In this document: piece by piece, positions 37,083-47,013 of the stretch
Position numbering within the stretch: position 1 is the stretch's first letter
How the letters are laid out: the number at the start of each line of letters is the position of its first letter
Assembly (NCBI RefSeq): GCF_014692505.1
Contig: NZ_JACNYK010000001.1
Location: forward strand, 186,001-250,000
Source: Sphingobacterium arenae
GTDB taxonomy: Bacteria > Bacteroidota > Bacteroidia > Sphingobacteriales > Sphingobacteriaceae
Direction: 5' to 3'
DNA: 64,000 bases
Translations under genes and position numbers: made by a program
The notes under the pieces: model-generated
The model's input: only the letters and a program-made list of their open reading frames with translations
Databases searched by the model: none
What the model was told of the DNA's origin: nothing

Positions 37083-37193
37083 CAATGTGTTTATTTTAGT
37101 GTTCATGAGCTCCCGTTGGTCGGTTTGGTCCTTTTTACGGGAAAAAGGACGAATAGAAACTTTTATTTGCTTTTATTGTTCTGTAGATTAGGG

Positions 37194-37220
37194 AATAAGT
37201 TATTAAGTTTGTAACTTATT
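37194..37220 (+). terminator. AT-rich hairpin upstream of dxs
   Basis: A 9-bp stem AATAAGTTA / TAACTTATT (37194-37202 with 37212-37220) and T-rich tail, 15 bp before the dxs start. It could be a terminator of upstream transcription or a 5'-UTR structure. Confidence 0.4.
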
Positions 37221-37235
37221 TTATATAATTGAAAT

Positions 37236-39164
37236 ATGCAAGTAGAGGCCGGTCCACTATTACAACAAATAAATTACCCATCCGATCTAAGGAAACTTAA
37301 TCCAAATGAATTGGAAGAGGTCTGTCGGGAGCTGAGGCAATTCATTGTTGATATTGTCTCCGTAAATGGTGGACATTTTGCAGCTAGTTTGGGTGTTGTT
37401 GAATTGACGGTTGCGCTACATTATGTATTGAATACGCCGCATGATCAGGTGATTTTTGATGTGGGGCATCAAGCATACGGACATAAGATATTAACAGGTA
37501 GGCGGAAAATGTTCCACACCAATCGAATTTTGGGTGGAATATCAGGTTTTCCAAAAAGAAGCGAAAGCGAATATGATGCTTTCGGTGTAGGGCATTCCTC
37601 TACGTCGATTTCAGCCGCGCTGGGGATGGCAGTAGCCTCGGAATATAAAGGCGAGCAGGATAGACAACATGTGGCGGTAATTGGTGACGGTGCGTTAACT
37701 GGCGGAATGGCGTTCGAAGCCTTAAATCATGCGGGGATTGAAAAATCCAATTTGTTGGTTATACTTAACGATAATTGTATGTCTATTGACCCCAATGTAG
37801 GGGCTATGAAAGAGTATCTGACCAGTATTACCACATCTAGGAGCTATAATAAATTTCGAGATGACCTGATTGCTGTATTAGCTAAAATTTCGAAGAATGG
37901 ACCGGATGCCTATGGATGGGCAAAGAAATTGGAGCAAAGCATTAAAGGGACATTACTGAAGAATGCCAATTTATTTGAATCGTTGAATTTCCGTTATTTT
38001 GGTCCAGTAGACGGGCATGATGTGACGAAATTGACAAAAACTATCGAAGATCTTAAACATATTCCCGGACCAAAGTTATTGCATGCGGTAACCGTGAAAG
38101 GTAAAGGATATGCCTTAGCAGAGAAGGATCAAACGACATGGCATGCGCCAGGTTTATTTGATAAAATCACAGGAGAGATTAAGAAATCAGTTTTAGACAA
38201 ACCTCAACCACCGAAATATCAAGATGTTTTTGGACATACGTTGGTAGAATTGGCAGAAGCCAATGATAAAATTATGGGTATTACGCCAGCAATGCCTTCT
38301 GGATCATCGTTAAATATTATGATGAAAGCCATGCCTGATCGGGCGTTTGATGTAGGCATAGCGGAGCAGCACGCGGTAACCTTTAGTGCCGGGCTAGCTA
38401 CACAAGGTTTAGTTCCTTTTTGTAATATTTACTCGTCGTTTATGCAGCGGGCTTATGATCAGGTTATTCATGATGTAGCATTGCAGAAATTGAATGTCGT
38501 CTTTTGTTTGGACCGTGCGGGATTAGTCGGTGCAGATGGACCTACACATCACGGGGCATACGATATCGTATATATGCGCTGTGTTCCTAATTTAGTAGTT
38601 TCTGCTCCTATGAACGAAGAAGAACTTCGAAACCTGATGTATACCGCACAATTACCGAACATGGGGCCATTTGTGATCCGGTATCCACGGGGTGCTGGAG
38701 TAATGGTCGATTGGAAGCGTCCGTTTGTTAAGCTTGGAATAGGAAAAGGCCGGAAATTGCATGATGGAGAAGAGGTGGCGATTTTGACTTTTGGCGCAAT
38801 CGGAAACGAAGCTGCAAAAGCTGTTCAAATATTAAATGAGGAAGGTATTTACCCTGCTCATTATGATCTGCGGTTTGCGAAACCGCTTGATGAAGAGTTA
38901 TTACACGAGGTATTTAAAAAGTTCCGTAAAGTAATTACAGTCGAAGATGGCTGCATTATGGGCGGGGTGGGAACTGCAGTTTTAGAATTTATGGCCGATC
39001 ATGGATACGGGGCAAATCTGGTTCGCCTAGGTATCCCCGATGATGTTGTTGAACATGGAGAGCAGGCTGAGCTTTGGAAAATATGCGGATATGATGCCTC
39101 TTCTATCGTTATACAGGTAAAAAAATTGACCGCGGGAATAAAGACAGATACCATGGTGTCTTAG
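37236..39164 (+). CDS. dxs: 1-deoxy-D-xylulose-5-phosphate synthase
   Basis: Thiamine-diphosphate enzyme that condenses pyruvate and glyceraldehyde 3-phosphate, the first step of the MEP isoprenoid route. The 642-residue length is standard. Motifs: [17 protein letters not shown] and [17 protein letters not shown], then the ThDP-magnesium motif from [18 protein letters not shown] to NDNCMSID, the transketolase-like [34 protein letters not shown] and the C-terminal [14 protein letters not shown]. Monocistronic, followed by a terminator. Confidence 0.97.
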   Translation: MQVEAGPLLQQINYPSDLRKLNPNELEEVCRELRQFIVDIVSVNGGHFAASLGVVELTVALHYVLNTPHDQVIFDVGHQAYGHKILTGRRKMFHTNRILGGISGFPKRSESEYDAFGVGHSSTSISAALGMAVASEYKGEQDRQHVAVIGDGALTGGMAFEALNHAGIEKSNLLVILNDNCMSIDPNVGAMKEYLTSITTSRSYNKFRDDLIAVLAKISKNGPDAYGWAKKLEQSIKGTLLKNANLFESLNFRYFGPVDGHDVTKLTKTIEDLKHIPGPKLLHAVTVKGKGYALAEKDQTTWHAPGLFDKITGEIKKSVLDKPQPPKYQDVFGHTLVELAEANDKIMGITPAMPSGSSLNIMMKAMPDRAFDVGIAEQHAVTFSAGLATQGLVPFCNIYSSFMQRAYDQVIHDVALQKLNVVFCLDRAGLVGADGPTHHGAYDIVYMRCVPNLVVSAPMNEEELRNLMYTAQLPNMGPFVIRYPRGAGVMVDWKRPFVKLGIGKGRKLHDGEEVAILTFGAIGNEAAKAVQILNEEGIYPAHYDLRFAKPLDEELLHEVFKKFRKVITVEDGCIMGGVGTAVLEFMADHGYGANLVRLGIPDDVVEHGEQAELWKICGYDASSIVIQVKKLTAGIKTDTMVS

Positions 39165-39185
39165 TAGAATGATAGAGAAAGACTT

Positions 39186-39217
39186 AAAGCAGGATTTAAC
39201 AAATTCTGCTTTTTTTT
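39186..39217 (+). terminator. intrinsic terminator after dxs
   Basis: A 12-bp stem with one G-T pair (39186-39197 with 39201-39212), AAC loop, and a run of Ts to 39217. Confidence 0.8.
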
Positions 39218-39535
39218 GTGTTTAAAAATTTCCTATATTTATAAACGAAGTAAGCCTAATAGTTTTCCACATTAGCGTAGATTATACAGTGTTTTAATCT
39301 GGAAAAAGCGGTATTTAAAAGTCAAAATTTTGTATGTTGAAAAAATAGTTTTGACGGTGTTTTTTGGCTATAAAAATTAAAAAAAAATTATGTAATAATC
39401 TATGTGTTAGATTGTTGTGTTTTTTTTAACATTTTAGTTTTTTTGATCAATTTTTTTTGTCATCTTCGTCTTAAGGGAAAGTTTTAAACAACTTTTTTGT
39501 CAAATATTGGTTTTCAAGTTATTAACAATTTAGGA
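39218..39535 (+). other. AT-rich upstream region of dnaA
   Basis: 318 bp without a gene, very rich in A and T tracts. It has one near-consensus DnaA box (TTTTCCACA at 39263-39271) and one TAnnTTTG box (TAGTTTTG 39346-39353) without a well-placed -33. It probably holds the dnaA promoter; the lone box could allow autoregulation. It lacks the box cluster expected of an origin. Confidence 0.45.
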
Positions 39536-40963
39536 ATGGAAAAAACGTGTACAAGTGTTTGGAATAGCTGTCTTCAGATCATCAAAGACAATATACCTGC
39601 ACAGAGTTTCAAGACTTGGTTTGAGCCTGTTAAAGCAGTGGGTTTAAATGGTAACGTTTTAACTATTCAAGTACCTTCCGTATTTTTTTACGAATGGTTA
39701 GAAGAACACTATGTAGGTATTCTGCGTAAGACGATTAAGAAGTTTTTGGGAGAACAGGGACGTCTTGAATACAATATTATCGTAGATAAATCTTCTGCGA
39801 ACACACCCTACACGACCAACATTCCTTCTAATGGAAATGGTGCAGAAGGCAAAAAACAATCTATTCCCGTTCCTGTAGCTTTAAATAAGAATATCAAAAA
39901 TCCTTTCGTTATTCCGGGGTTAAAAAAATTACAGGTGGATCCGCAACTAAATACACATTATACATTTGATAATTTTATTGAAGGAGAATGTAATCGGTTA
40001 GCGCGTTCGGCGGGTTTTGCCGTTGCAAACAAGCCGGGGGGAACCTCGTTCAATCCGTTGATGCTGTATGGTGATGTCGGTTTAGGAAAAACGCATTTGG
40101 CGCAGGCAATTGGTAATGAAATCAAGAAAAATTTACCCGATAAATTGGTCATCTATGTATCCTGCGAAAAATTTTGCCAACAATTTGTAGATTCGCTAAA
40201 AAACAACACAATCAACGATTTTGTGAATTTTTATCAGGCAATGGATGTCATTATTATGGATGATGTCCATAATTTTTCGGGTAAAGAAAAAACCCAAGAC
40301 ATTTTCTTTCATATTTTCAACCATTTGCATCAATCTGGCAAGCAGATTATCTTGACATCGGATAAGGCACCTAAAGATTTATCAGGCTTAGAGGAACGTT
40401 TACTGAGTCGGTTCAAATGGGGATTGTCGGCAGATATTCAGATTCCGGATTTAGAGACGCGGATGGCCATCTTGAAGAAAAAAATGTATTCTGATGGTAT
40501 CGAATTGCCGGAAAATGTTGTCGAATTTGTGGCGACACAGATTGATAATAGTGTTCGCGAACTAGAGGGCGCAATGGTTTCCCTTTTGGCCCAATCAACC
40601 CTAAATAAAAAAGAAATTGATCTCAGCCTAGCGAAATCTATGTTAAAGAACTTTGTGAAAAACACACACAAAGAGATTTCTATGGAGTATATTCAGAAAC
40701 TGGTTTGTGAGTATTTTGAGGTGCCGGTAGAAATGGTAAAATCTAAGGTTAGAAAAAGGGAGATTGTGCAGGCCCGTCAAATCTCTATGTATTTAGCTAA
40801 GAATCATACAAAATCGTCGTTAAAAACTATTGGAAATTTTTTTGGGGGACGCGACCATTCTACGGTCATTTACGCTTGCCAAACGGTAGAAGATTTAATT
40901 GAAACGGATAAGAAGTTTAAAACATATGTTCAGGATATCCAAAAAAAGTTGAAGTCTTCTTAG
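39536..40963 (+). CDS. dnaA: chromosomal replication initiator DnaA
   Basis: AAA+ initiator that binds TTATCCACA boxes and melts oriC. The 475-residue product starts MEKTCTSVWNSCLQII at ATG 39536 (AGGA just upstream); an in-frame TTG at 39497 is less likely. Domain I is about 1-85, then a variable linker. The AAA+ domain has Walker A YGDVGLGKTHLAQAIG, Walker B VIIMDDVHNFSGK and sensor ILTSDKAPKDLSG. Domain IV has the DnaA-box-binding FFGGRDHSTVIYACQ signature. dnaN is 5 kb away, not adjacent as in many phyla, and the best DnaA-box cluster lies 15.5 kb to the left. Confidence 0.97.
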   Translation: MEKTCTSVWNSCLQIIKDNIPAQSFKTWFEPVKAVGLNGNVLTIQVPSVFFYEWLEEHYVGILRKTIKKFLGEQGRLEYNIIVDKSSANTPYTTNIPSNGNGAEGKKQSIPVPVALNKNIKNPFVIPGLKKLQVDPQLNTHYTFDNFIEGECNRLARSAGFAVANKPGGTSFNPLMLYGDVGLGKTHLAQAIGNEIKKNLPDKLVIYVSCEKFCQQFVDSLKNNTINDFVNFYQAMDVIIMDDVHNFSGKEKTQDIFFHIFNHLHQSGKQIILTSDKAPKDLSGLEERLLSRFKWGLSADIQIPDLETRMAILKKKMYSDGIELPENVVEFVATQIDNSVRELEGAMVSLLAQSTLNKKEIDLSLAKSMLKNFVKNTHKEISMEYIQKLVCEYFEVPVEMVKSKVRKREIVQARQISMYLAKNHTKSSLKTIGNFFGGRDHSTVIYACQTVEDLIETDKKFKTYVQDIQKKLKSS

Positions 40964-41001
40964 TAAAAAAACGTCATTATTTAAGTTTAATTTTTGAATG
41001 T

Positions 41002-41033
41002 AAAATGCGAAACCAGCTAAGGTTTCGCATTTT
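41002..41033 (+). terminator. intrinsic terminator after dnaA
   Basis: A 13-bp stem (41002-41014 with 41021-41033), AGCTAA loop and T-run; probably also serves the convergent Spy-like gene. Confidence 0.85.
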
Positions 41034-41058
41034 TTATGAAAATATGAACTTTTTTTCT

Positions 41059-41478
41059 TTACTCACCGCTGGGTTGTCCGGGCTCCATGGGTTGCTCCGG
41101 CTGCATCGGTGGAGTAACCGGTGTCGTAGGAGCTGGTGTTTCTTTTTGCGGACGTTCAGCAATTATTCTGTCGTATAAGGTTTTTTGCTCATCAGATAGT
41201 TTTTCCTTAATCTGAGCATCTGTGGTTTCTTGCAGTCTGGTTTTTGCCTCCGCTAATGCTTCTGGAGATTGCGATGCGTCTGCTTTTAATGCTTGTTTTG
41301 CTTTTGCGTGTTCCAAGACGATGTCATAGATAGAAGTTTGCTGCTCATCTGTCAAGGTTAATTTTTCTGTTAATTTCGTTACTTTTTCTTTTGCTTTGTC
41401 TTCCGGATTTGCATCTTGTGCAAATGTTAATGTCAACGCGAATAGTAAACTGATTCCTGTTAAAAATAATTTTTTCAT
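41059..41478 (-). CDS. secreted Spy/CpxP-like helical protein
   Basis: A 139-residue protein with signal peptide MKKLFLTGISLLFALTLTFAQ. The mature part is helical and rich in Glu, Lys and Ala, with two LT-x2-Q-like turns (KLTLTDEQQTSIYDIV about 36-51; KLSDEQKTLYDRII about 93-106), the pattern of periplasmic stress chaperones of the Spy/CpxP group. It ends in a Pro-rich tail (PAPTTPVTPPMQPEQPMEPGQP) that may be disordered. Stress-chaperone activity is inferred. Monocistronic. Confidence 0.7.
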   Translation of the reverse strand: MKKLFLTGISLLFALTLTFAQDANPEDKAKEKVTKLTEKLTLTDEQQTSIYDIVLEHAKAKQALKADASQSPEALAEAKTRLQETTDAQIKEKLSDEQKTLYDRIIAERPQKETPAPTTPVTPPMQPEQPMEPGQPSGE

Positions 41479-41736
41479 GACCTTTTATTTTAATTGTTTA
41501 ACCACTACTAATGTTTTCTAGGTATATAACTCCTTTGGCAAAAGATTGTTGCGACAAATGTATCAAAAGTGTTACATTTTAACATTTCTTAACGGCATTT
41601 CCGTATAAATACCGGTACGACCGCGTGCTAATACCGATAAGTTTGCGTTAAATCTGCCGGATGCTTATCGAAATTTGATAAAATTCTTCGAAGGATAAGT
41701 CTGCCTACGGAAAGCTTGTCTGAAGACGAAGATTGT

Positions 41737-42771
41737 CTATTGTAAAACAAATGCCCGTTTCACCATGGCGTCAAATGTATTTGCCTGGTCAAATAAAAAT
41801 GATTGTTCGATAGGAAGAAAATAGAGGGGGTGTTGGGTAATAAAGGAGGGAGGAAGTCGCTGTATATCTTTTTCTGTTGTGATTATGATTTTTTTTGAAG
41901 CATCAATATCTTGAAAGGTTTGACTGATTTTCTGAAGATCGGCCAGTGAAAAAGAATGATGATCTGGATATGCTAAAGAAATGATTTTTTTGAATCGTGG
42001 CTTTAGATAGGATAATAGGGGTTGCGGCTTTGCTATCCCCGTTACAATTAGAGCAACCGTTTTTTTTAGATCGATATCGTCCAATATTGTCCCGTTCGTT
42101 TTTTGTAGCTTTTGGTAGGCTATTTTGGAATAAAACAACGGCGCTGTTGTATATGCACGTAATTTAGACTCTATCGTGAATCTTCCTTCCGCAGGAATTT
42201 CATCCGGACATTTGGTAACTACAACAATATTCGCACGCTTACAGGCAGGTAACATTTCTCGGAAATCGCCTGTAGGTAACGGAATAACAGGCTGCTGCAA
42301 TGATTCATAGTCTAACAGCAATATCGAAAAGCTTGGACGTAGTTTTCGATGTTGGTAGGCATCATCCAAAAGCACAGCATCAACATGGTTTTGAATCTGT
42401 TGAATACCAAACACCCGATCTTCACAAACGGTTACCGTCGAATCTGGAAATTTACGTTTTATCTGAAGAGGTTCGTCTCCGACGAGTTTAGCAGAATCAT
42501 GCACCTCCACATACCGGAAGCCTTTGGTTTTTCTTCCATATCCTCGACTAAGAACGGCCACATTTAGGTAGGGCTTAACTAACCGAAGAATATATTCTGT
42601 CATTGGACTTTTGCCCGTGCCGCCAACGGACAGGTTTCCGATAACTACGACCGGAAAACGAAAGGAAGTACTTTTTAAAATCTGGTTATCGTAAGCCCAG
42701 TTTCGAATGAGTACAATCCCTGCATATAAAGCGGTAACCGGAAAAAGTAACCAACGAATAAATCTTACCAT
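41737..42771 (-). CDS. lpxK: tetraacyldisaccharide 4'-kinase
   Basis: Inner-membrane kinase that adds the 4'-phosphate to lipid A precursor. The 344-residue protein has a short N-terminal hydrophobic anchor (WLLFPVTALYAGIVL), the Walker A loop VVIGNLSVGGTGKSPM, the SRGYGRKTKGFRYV motif, DEPLQIKRK, VLLDDAYQHRKL and a C-terminal ITTEKDIQRLP. The start A is shared with the gldH stop (TAATG), so translation is coupled. Last gene of the holB-ricT-gldH-lpxK unit. Confidence 0.95.
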   Translation of the reverse strand: MVRFIRWLLFPVTALYAGIVLIRNWAYDNQILKSTSFRFPVVVIGNLSVGGTGKSPMTEYILRLVKPYLNVAVLSRGYGRKTKGFRYVEVHDSAKLVGDEPLQIKRKFPDSTVTVCEDRVFGIQQIQNHVDAVLLDDAYQHRKLRPSFSILLLDYESLQQPVIPLPTGDFREMLPACKRANIVVVTKCPDEIPAEGRFTIESKLRAYTTAPLFYSKIAYQKLQKTNGTILDDIDLKKTVALIVTGIAKPQPLLSYLKPRFKKIISLAYPDHHSFSLADLQKISQTFQDIDASKKIIITTEKDIQRLPPSFITQHPLYFLPIEQSFLFDQANTFDAMVKRAFVLQ

Positions 42772-43235
42772 TAGTCTATGACAATTTTTAAACCAATATC
42801 TGTTACATTCCGTATCGGGTTTTCTTGCATGTTTTGCTCGATCTCAAAAATATACGTGCCTGTATCGGGGAAAATATAATTTTCCTTCAAAAGAAATTTA
42901 TTTTCATAAAGATTGCCTGCACCTTTTCCCGTCCAGCGCCCATCAGAAGTGGCTAGCCTAAGTTCATGTTTATAAGATGTGTTCTTTAGCCCTGGTCCCG
43001 TTTCGTGGGACAGAAAAGATAAATTAGCAAAGTTGTATTCACTTGTATGTCTTAGATATACCCACACATCATACGGTGTACTGTTTTCGCTTATGTGTAC
43101 TTGAAATACTTGTTTCTCGTGACGATGCCACTGTCTATTTTCTATCGATTGGTAAACGTCGTAAAAAGGGCGGTTAGTACAAGCTAGCATAAAAAATAGC
43201 AGACTAAACCCGACAACCTTTTTACGTAGTATCAT
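42771..43235 (-). CDS. gldH: gliding-motility-type lipoprotein GldH
   Basis: A 154-residue lipoprotein; signal peptide with lipobox FFMLACTN (Cys19). The mature part is a beta-rich domain (VQVHISENSTPYDVWVYLRHTSEYNFANL; DTGTYIFEIEQNMQENP). GldH is required for gliding and chitin use in Flavobacterium, but the family also occurs in non-gliding Sphingobacteria, so motility is not implied. It couples to lpxK and follows ricT by 33 bp; this neighbourhood is common in the phylum. Confidence 0.85.
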   Translation of the reverse strand: MILRKKVVGFSLLFFMLACTNRPFYDVYQSIENRQWHRHEKQVFQVHISENSTPYDVWVYLRHTSEYNFANLSFLSHETGPGLKNTSYKHELRLATSDGRWTGKGAGNLYENKFLLKENYIFPDTGTYIFEIEQNMQENPIRNVTDIGLKIVID

Positions 43236-43268
43236 ATTTGTTATTCTTCTATTGACGAATAAAGTCTT

Positions 43269-44603
43269 TTAGCTATCGCCTTTATTATTATTTGGTGTTT
43301 TGTTCCTGTTTCTATTTTTATTCCGATGGAGCCGTTTTTTTGGTTTGTCGCCGTTGGCAGATTCCGTTGTTGGAGAAGCTACCTTTTTTTCATTTGATAC
43401 AATTTTCTTTAACGATTCAATTTTGTTCCCTCCCGCGGATGTTTCTTGTTTATTTTTGGGTTTCTTTTTTCTTCTTTTTTTATTCTTTTCATCTAGCCGT
43501 GTTAACGAGTCTTGTCCTACCACATTTTCGTAGTCATAGGAGATCGGTTTTTCTATTTCTTCAACAGGTTCTTGGTGAATTTTTAGGTCTTGTGATTTGC
43601 GGCCTTCTTTGTTCATTTCCGCATATTCACGTACTTTATATACTTCCAACGGGATCCAGCTTTCGGCTCCCGGATAAGCGTACCACATGACTTTTTTGAA
43701 TATATCTGTCTTCTGCAAAAATGCTGTTCCCGCTTCTGTGTCTAATCGATCGACGTTGGTGGGGATATCCCTTAAGGCATCCATATAGCTATCCAATTCG
43801 TAATTAAGGCAGCACTTCAATTTACCACATTGCCCCGCTAGCTTAAGGGTATTCAATGAAAGATTTTGATACCTCGCTGCCGATGTAGAAACCGTTTTAA
43901 AATCTGTCAACCAAGTGGAACAGCAAAGCTCCCGACCACAGGAACCCAGTCCACCCAACCGACTTGCTTCTTGGCGCATCCCAATCTGTCGCATTTCGAT
44001 GCGGATACGAAACGCCTCAGCCATACGTTTGATTAACTCCCGAAAATCAACCCGCCCCTCCGCAGTATAATAGAAGGTTGCCTTGGTTTTATCACCCTGA
44101 TAATCCACATCCGAAATTTTCATGGATAAGCCTAGATCCAAAGCAAGCTTTCTCGCACGATGCATGGTTTCCCACTCCAGTTCTTTGGCGGCGTTATATT
44201 TTTGTACGTCCGCTTCCGTGGGTTTCCGATATATCTTTTTAGCGACCGTTTCCGGCTTTACATTATTTTTCTTCAACTGTAAACGAACCAATTCACCGGT
44301 TAATGACACATGTCCAACATCATATCCTCCTGTGGAGGGCTCGACGACAACCATTTCGCCCATTTCAAGATAAAGGTTGTCCGTGTTGATGTAGAAATCC
44401 TTGCGCGAACCTTTAAATCGTACTTCTACAATATTGAATGGTTTATAGTTTGCCGGCAAATCCATGTCGGAAAGCCAGTCGTATACATCTAGTTTATTAC
44501 ATCCGCTGGTCATGCAAGAGCCATTATTTTGACAACCTGCTGGTGTTTTCCCGGTAGAACCACTACCGCACCCACCACCGGATGAGCAATTACCACATCC
44601 CAT
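43269..44603 (-). CDS. ricT: PSP1-domain RicT/YaaT-like protein
   Basis: A 444-residue cytosolic protein. Residues about 140-225 form the PSP1 C-terminal domain, and the paired cysteine motifs CGRELCCSTW and CGKLKCCLNYELD (about 226-270) are those of RicT. RicT belongs to the B. subtilis Ric complex, which carries iron-sulphur centres and affects RNA maturation. Unusual parts are a Gly/Cys-rich N-terminus with six cysteines in the first 35 residues and a long Lys/Arg/Asn-rich tail (about 365-444). It lies between holB (11 bp) and gldH. Confidence 0.85.
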   Translation of the reverse strand: MGCGNCSSGGGCGSGSTGKTPAGCQNNGSCMTSGCNKLDVYDWLSDMDLPANYKPFNIVEVRFKGSRKDFYINTDNLYLEMGEMVVVEPSTGGYDVGHVSLTGELVRLQLKKNNVKPETVAKKIYRKPTEADVQKYNAAKELEWETMHRARKLALDLGLSMKISDVDYQGDKTKATFYYTAEGRVDFRELIKRMAEAFRIRIEMRQIGMRQEASRLGGLGSCGRELCCSTWLTDFKTVSTSAARYQNLSLNTLKLAGQCGKLKCCLNYELDSYMDALRDIPTNVDRLDTEAGTAFLQKTDIFKKVMWYAYPGAESWIPLEVYKVREYAEMNKEGRKSQDLKIHQEPVEEIEKPISYDYENVVGQDSLTRLDEKNKKRRKKKPKNKQETSAGGNKIESLKKIVSNEKKVASPTTESANGDKPKKRLHRNKNRNRNKTPNNNKGDS

Positions 44604-44614
44604 ATTCTTTCCTT

Positions 44615-45757
44615 TTATATATATTGAGTCCCTTGTGGGAACGTTTGATATTTAAATATTAAAACTAATTGCAAAGATAAATCTAAAAATAAAATTTTCG
44701 GATTAGCATTGCGCTCTACCTTATAATGTGTTTTTTCCAGCAGTCCTACAGCAAGTTCCAATTGCTCTTTTTTAAAGTTTTCGCTGAACTTCTGGACAAA
44801 ATCCAACTCTTTTCCGTTTAAAAGTACTAATTGCGAAAGCCTTGTTTGCATTAATAGCACTTGACGGAACACATTAATGGTGTAAAGTAAATAATTTTTT
44901 TGGTTTTCTCGTCCTAACCGAGGAAAATCCTCTTCGCAAAAACGGATAATATTCAATCCGGAATCGGTTACAACGAATCTTAACCAGCTAATGAGCAAAT
45001 CAAAATAAGGGTGTGTGTCTTCTTCAAGGAGGTTTACTGCCGTTTGTAAGTTGCCGTCGGCTATGAAGGCAATTTCATTTGCTCGATCTTCGGAAATCGC
45101 TTTATCCGTTATGAGATACTGTTTAGTATCATCGGAGGAAAGCTTCGGAATTTTTACAAGCTGCGTACGCGATATGATGGTATTTAATATGCCGTCTTGA
45201 TTTTCCGACACGAGTAGAAAAAGTGTTTTCTCGGGCGGTTCCTCAATCAACTTTAATAAAGCGTTTCCTTGTGTTTGGAGATATTCGGGAAGCCACAACA
45301 CTAATACCTTGTATTCACTTTCAAACGCTTTTAGGCTAAGCTTTTTTATAATATCGTGGGCTTCTGCGATATTGATGTTTGCCTGTTTGTTGCCCGCTTC
45401 TAGCTGATGACGCCAATAATCCAGGCCCATATAGGGATTGCCCAGAAAAGCCGTGCGCCACGCGTCCATATAAACGGTGGCGACATCTTTTTCTCCACTC
45501 GCAAAAAACGGATAAGAAAAATGGAGGTCGGGATGGATCAGTTTTTGATATTTCCGACAGGAGCTACAAGTGCCACAGCTATCGTTTTCCGATGGGTTTT
45601 CGCAGTTGATGTATTGCGCGTAAGCAACAGCTAAAGCCAAACTTCCCGAACCCTCGGGGCCGAGAAACAACTGTGCATGGCTTACCCGGTTTTCTCTTAC
45701 GGTTTGAACCAGATGCCTCTTAATCGTATGCTGACCTATAATATCCTTGAACTGCAT
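44615..45757 (-). CDS. holB: DNA polymerase III clamp-loader delta-prime subunit
   Basis: AAA+-fold stator subunit of the clamp loader that places the DnaN ring (encoded just upstream, divergently) on DNA. The 380-residue protein has the start FKDIIGQHTIKRHLVQTVRENRVSHAQLF. The degenerate P-loop GPEGSGSLALA lacks the Lys, as normal for delta-prime. Zinc cysteines lie in CGTCSSCRKY, and EEPPEKTLFLLVSEN and ISRTQLVKIPKL are also present. A TACCTTTG box lies at 45773-45780. First gene of the four-gene operon. Confidence 0.93.
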   Translation of the reverse strand: MQFKDIIGQHTIKRHLVQTVRENRVSHAQLFLGPEGSGSLALAVAYAQYINCENPSENDSCGTCSSCRKYQKLIHPDLHFSYPFFASGEKDVATVYMDAWRTAFLGNPYMGLDYWRHQLEAGNKQANINIAEAHDIIKKLSLKAFESEYKVLVLWLPEYLQTQGNALLKLIEEPPEKTLFLLVSENQDGILNTIISRTQLVKIPKLSSDDTKQYLITDKAISEDRANEIAFIADGNLQTAVNLLEEDTHPYFDLLISWLRFVVTDSGLNIIRFCEEDFPRLGRENQKNYLLYTINVFRQVLLMQTRLSQLVLLNGKELDFVQKFSENFKKEQLELAVGLLEKTHYKVERNANPKILFLDLSLQLVLIFKYQTFPQGTQYI

Positions 45758-45772
45758 GTCTATATAACCCTA

Positions 45773-45780
45773 CAAAGGTA
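45773..45780 (-). promoter_or_regulatory. candidate -7 box for holB operon
   Basis: TACCTTTG on the minus strand, last G 16 nt before the holB ATG, implying a short leader. No -33 TTTG is evident. Confidence 0.45.
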
Positions 45781-45881
45781 CTAATTAATTAATTCGCTAT
45801 AAGAATTAACACGTATTCAGTGTATAAAATATAGATTCTTTTGTGTAATATTGCATATAAAAAATCTATAAAATTCAGGAA

Positions 45882-47003
45882 ATGAGATTTATTGTATCCA
45901 CGTCAATTTTATTAAAACAACTACAATCAATTAGCGGAGCTTCAAGTAGCAGTACAGTGCTACCTATTCTTGAAAATTTTTTGTTTGAAATTAAAGATAA
46001 TTTATTGACCATTTCGGCAACGGATTTACAGACGAGTATGGTTACTTCTTTGCAAATAGAAGCAAAGGAAGAAGGACGAGTGGCTATGCCCTCTAAAATT
46101 TTGATAGAAACATTAAAAACGCTTCCTGATCAGCCTGTGGCATTTTCTGTGGATACCAATACATTGGCTATTGAGATTAGTGCTGGTGATGGTAAGTATA
46201 AATTAAGCGGAGAAAATGCGGATGATTTTCCAAAAATTCCGGTAGTTGACGATGTTTCTACGGTGGAACTAAATGCACCTATTCTTTCAGAAGCCATTAC
46301 CAAAACGCTCTTTGCCGTGAGCAACGATGAATTGCGTCCGGCGATGTCCGGGGTGTTAGTTCAGTTGACCGAACAAAACATCACGTTTGTGTCTACGGAT
46401 GCCCATAAATTAGTTCGCTATCGTCGTACCGATGTACGATCGGAAAAGCCAACGTCTTTTATTTTGCCAAAGAAGGCGCTAACACTATTAAAATCTTCGC
46501 TTCCGTCTGATGATGCCACTGTTTCCATTGAATATAATAACACCAATGCGTTTTTCCAATTCGGAAATATCCATTTGATATGCCGGCTTATTGATGAGCG
46601 CTATCCAGACTACGAAGCGGTTATCCCTCAAGTTAATCCGAACAAGTTAACGGTAGACCGATTGTTGTTTTTGAATACGTTGCGCCGCGTGGTTATCTTT
46701 GCGAATAAGACGACCCACCAGGTAAGATTGAAGATTTCCGGCAGCGAATTACATATCTCCGCAGAAGATCTCGATTTCTCGAACGAAGCACACGAACGTT
46801 TAAATTGCCAATTTGAGGGTGAGGATATGGAAATCGGATTTAATGCGAAATTTTTGGTCGAAATGTTAAGCAATTTGAATTCAAGCGAGGTCGTTATTGA
46901 AATGAGTACACCAAATAGAGCCGGGTTATTGATTCCTGCTATAAAAGAAGACAACGAAGATATTTTGATGTTGGTGATGCCGGTTATGTTGAATAATATA
47001 TAA
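45882..47003 (+). CDS. dnaN: DNA polymerase III beta clamp
   Basis: Sliding clamp for replicative polymerase. The 373-residue length gives the usual three domains of about 125 residues. Typical text is present: MRFIVSTSILLKQLQSISG, LTISATDLQTSM, LRPAMSGVLVQL, FVSTDAHKLVRY, and the C-terminal LVMPVMLNNI tail contacting polymerase. AGGA lies 3 nt before the ATG. It is transcribed away from holB across a 124-bp gap and followed by dedA after 10 bp. Confidence 0.97.
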   Translation: MRFIVSTSILLKQLQSISGASSSSTVLPILENFLFEIKDNLLTISATDLQTSMVTSLQIEAKEEGRVAMPSKILIETLKTLPDQPVAFSVDTNTLAIEISAGDGKYKLSGENADDFPKIPVVDDVSTVELNAPILSEAITKTLFAVSNDELRPAMSGVLVQLTEQNITFVSTDAHKLVRYRRTDVRSEKPTSFILPKKALTLLKSSLPSDDATVSIEYNNTNAFFQFGNIHLICRLIDERYPDYEAVIPQVNPNKLTVDRLLFLNTLRRVVIFANKTTHQVRLKISGSELHISAEDLDFSNEAHERLNCQFEGEDMEIGFNAKFLVEMLSNLNSSEVVIEMSTPNRAGLLIPAIKEDNEDILMLVMPVMLNNI

Positions 47004-47013
47004 ACTTGTCATT

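Larger units (their letters stand above)
36824..37235. other. 412-bp scpA-dxs gap with low-grade open frame and secondary structures
   Basis: The gap has a perfect DnaA box (36869-36877), a small hairpin TACCGC-GAA-GCGGTA (36933-36947), a 12-bp inverted pair CGGATATTTGAA (37005-37016) and TTCAAATATCCG (37052-37063), and dispersed repeat copy A. A 101-codon frame (36909-37214, MQGHYTPHYREA) is open but has no ribosome-binding site and no recognised family. A second frame starts at 37078 after GAGGAGG (37 codons). Neither is called as a gene. Confidence 0.5.

Noticed and set aside
36909..37214. A 101-codon frame upstream of dxs considered as a gene
   Set aside because: No ribosome-binding site, no known family, and it runs through inverted repeats and the dispersed repeat.
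39218..39535. dnaA upstream region considered as oriC
   Set aside because: Only one near-consensus DnaA box; AT tracts alone are not enough.
43292..43690. A 132-codon plus-strand frame
   Set aside because: Antisense to the Lys/Arg-rich tail of ricT; its Phe/Leu-rich product is a composition artefact.
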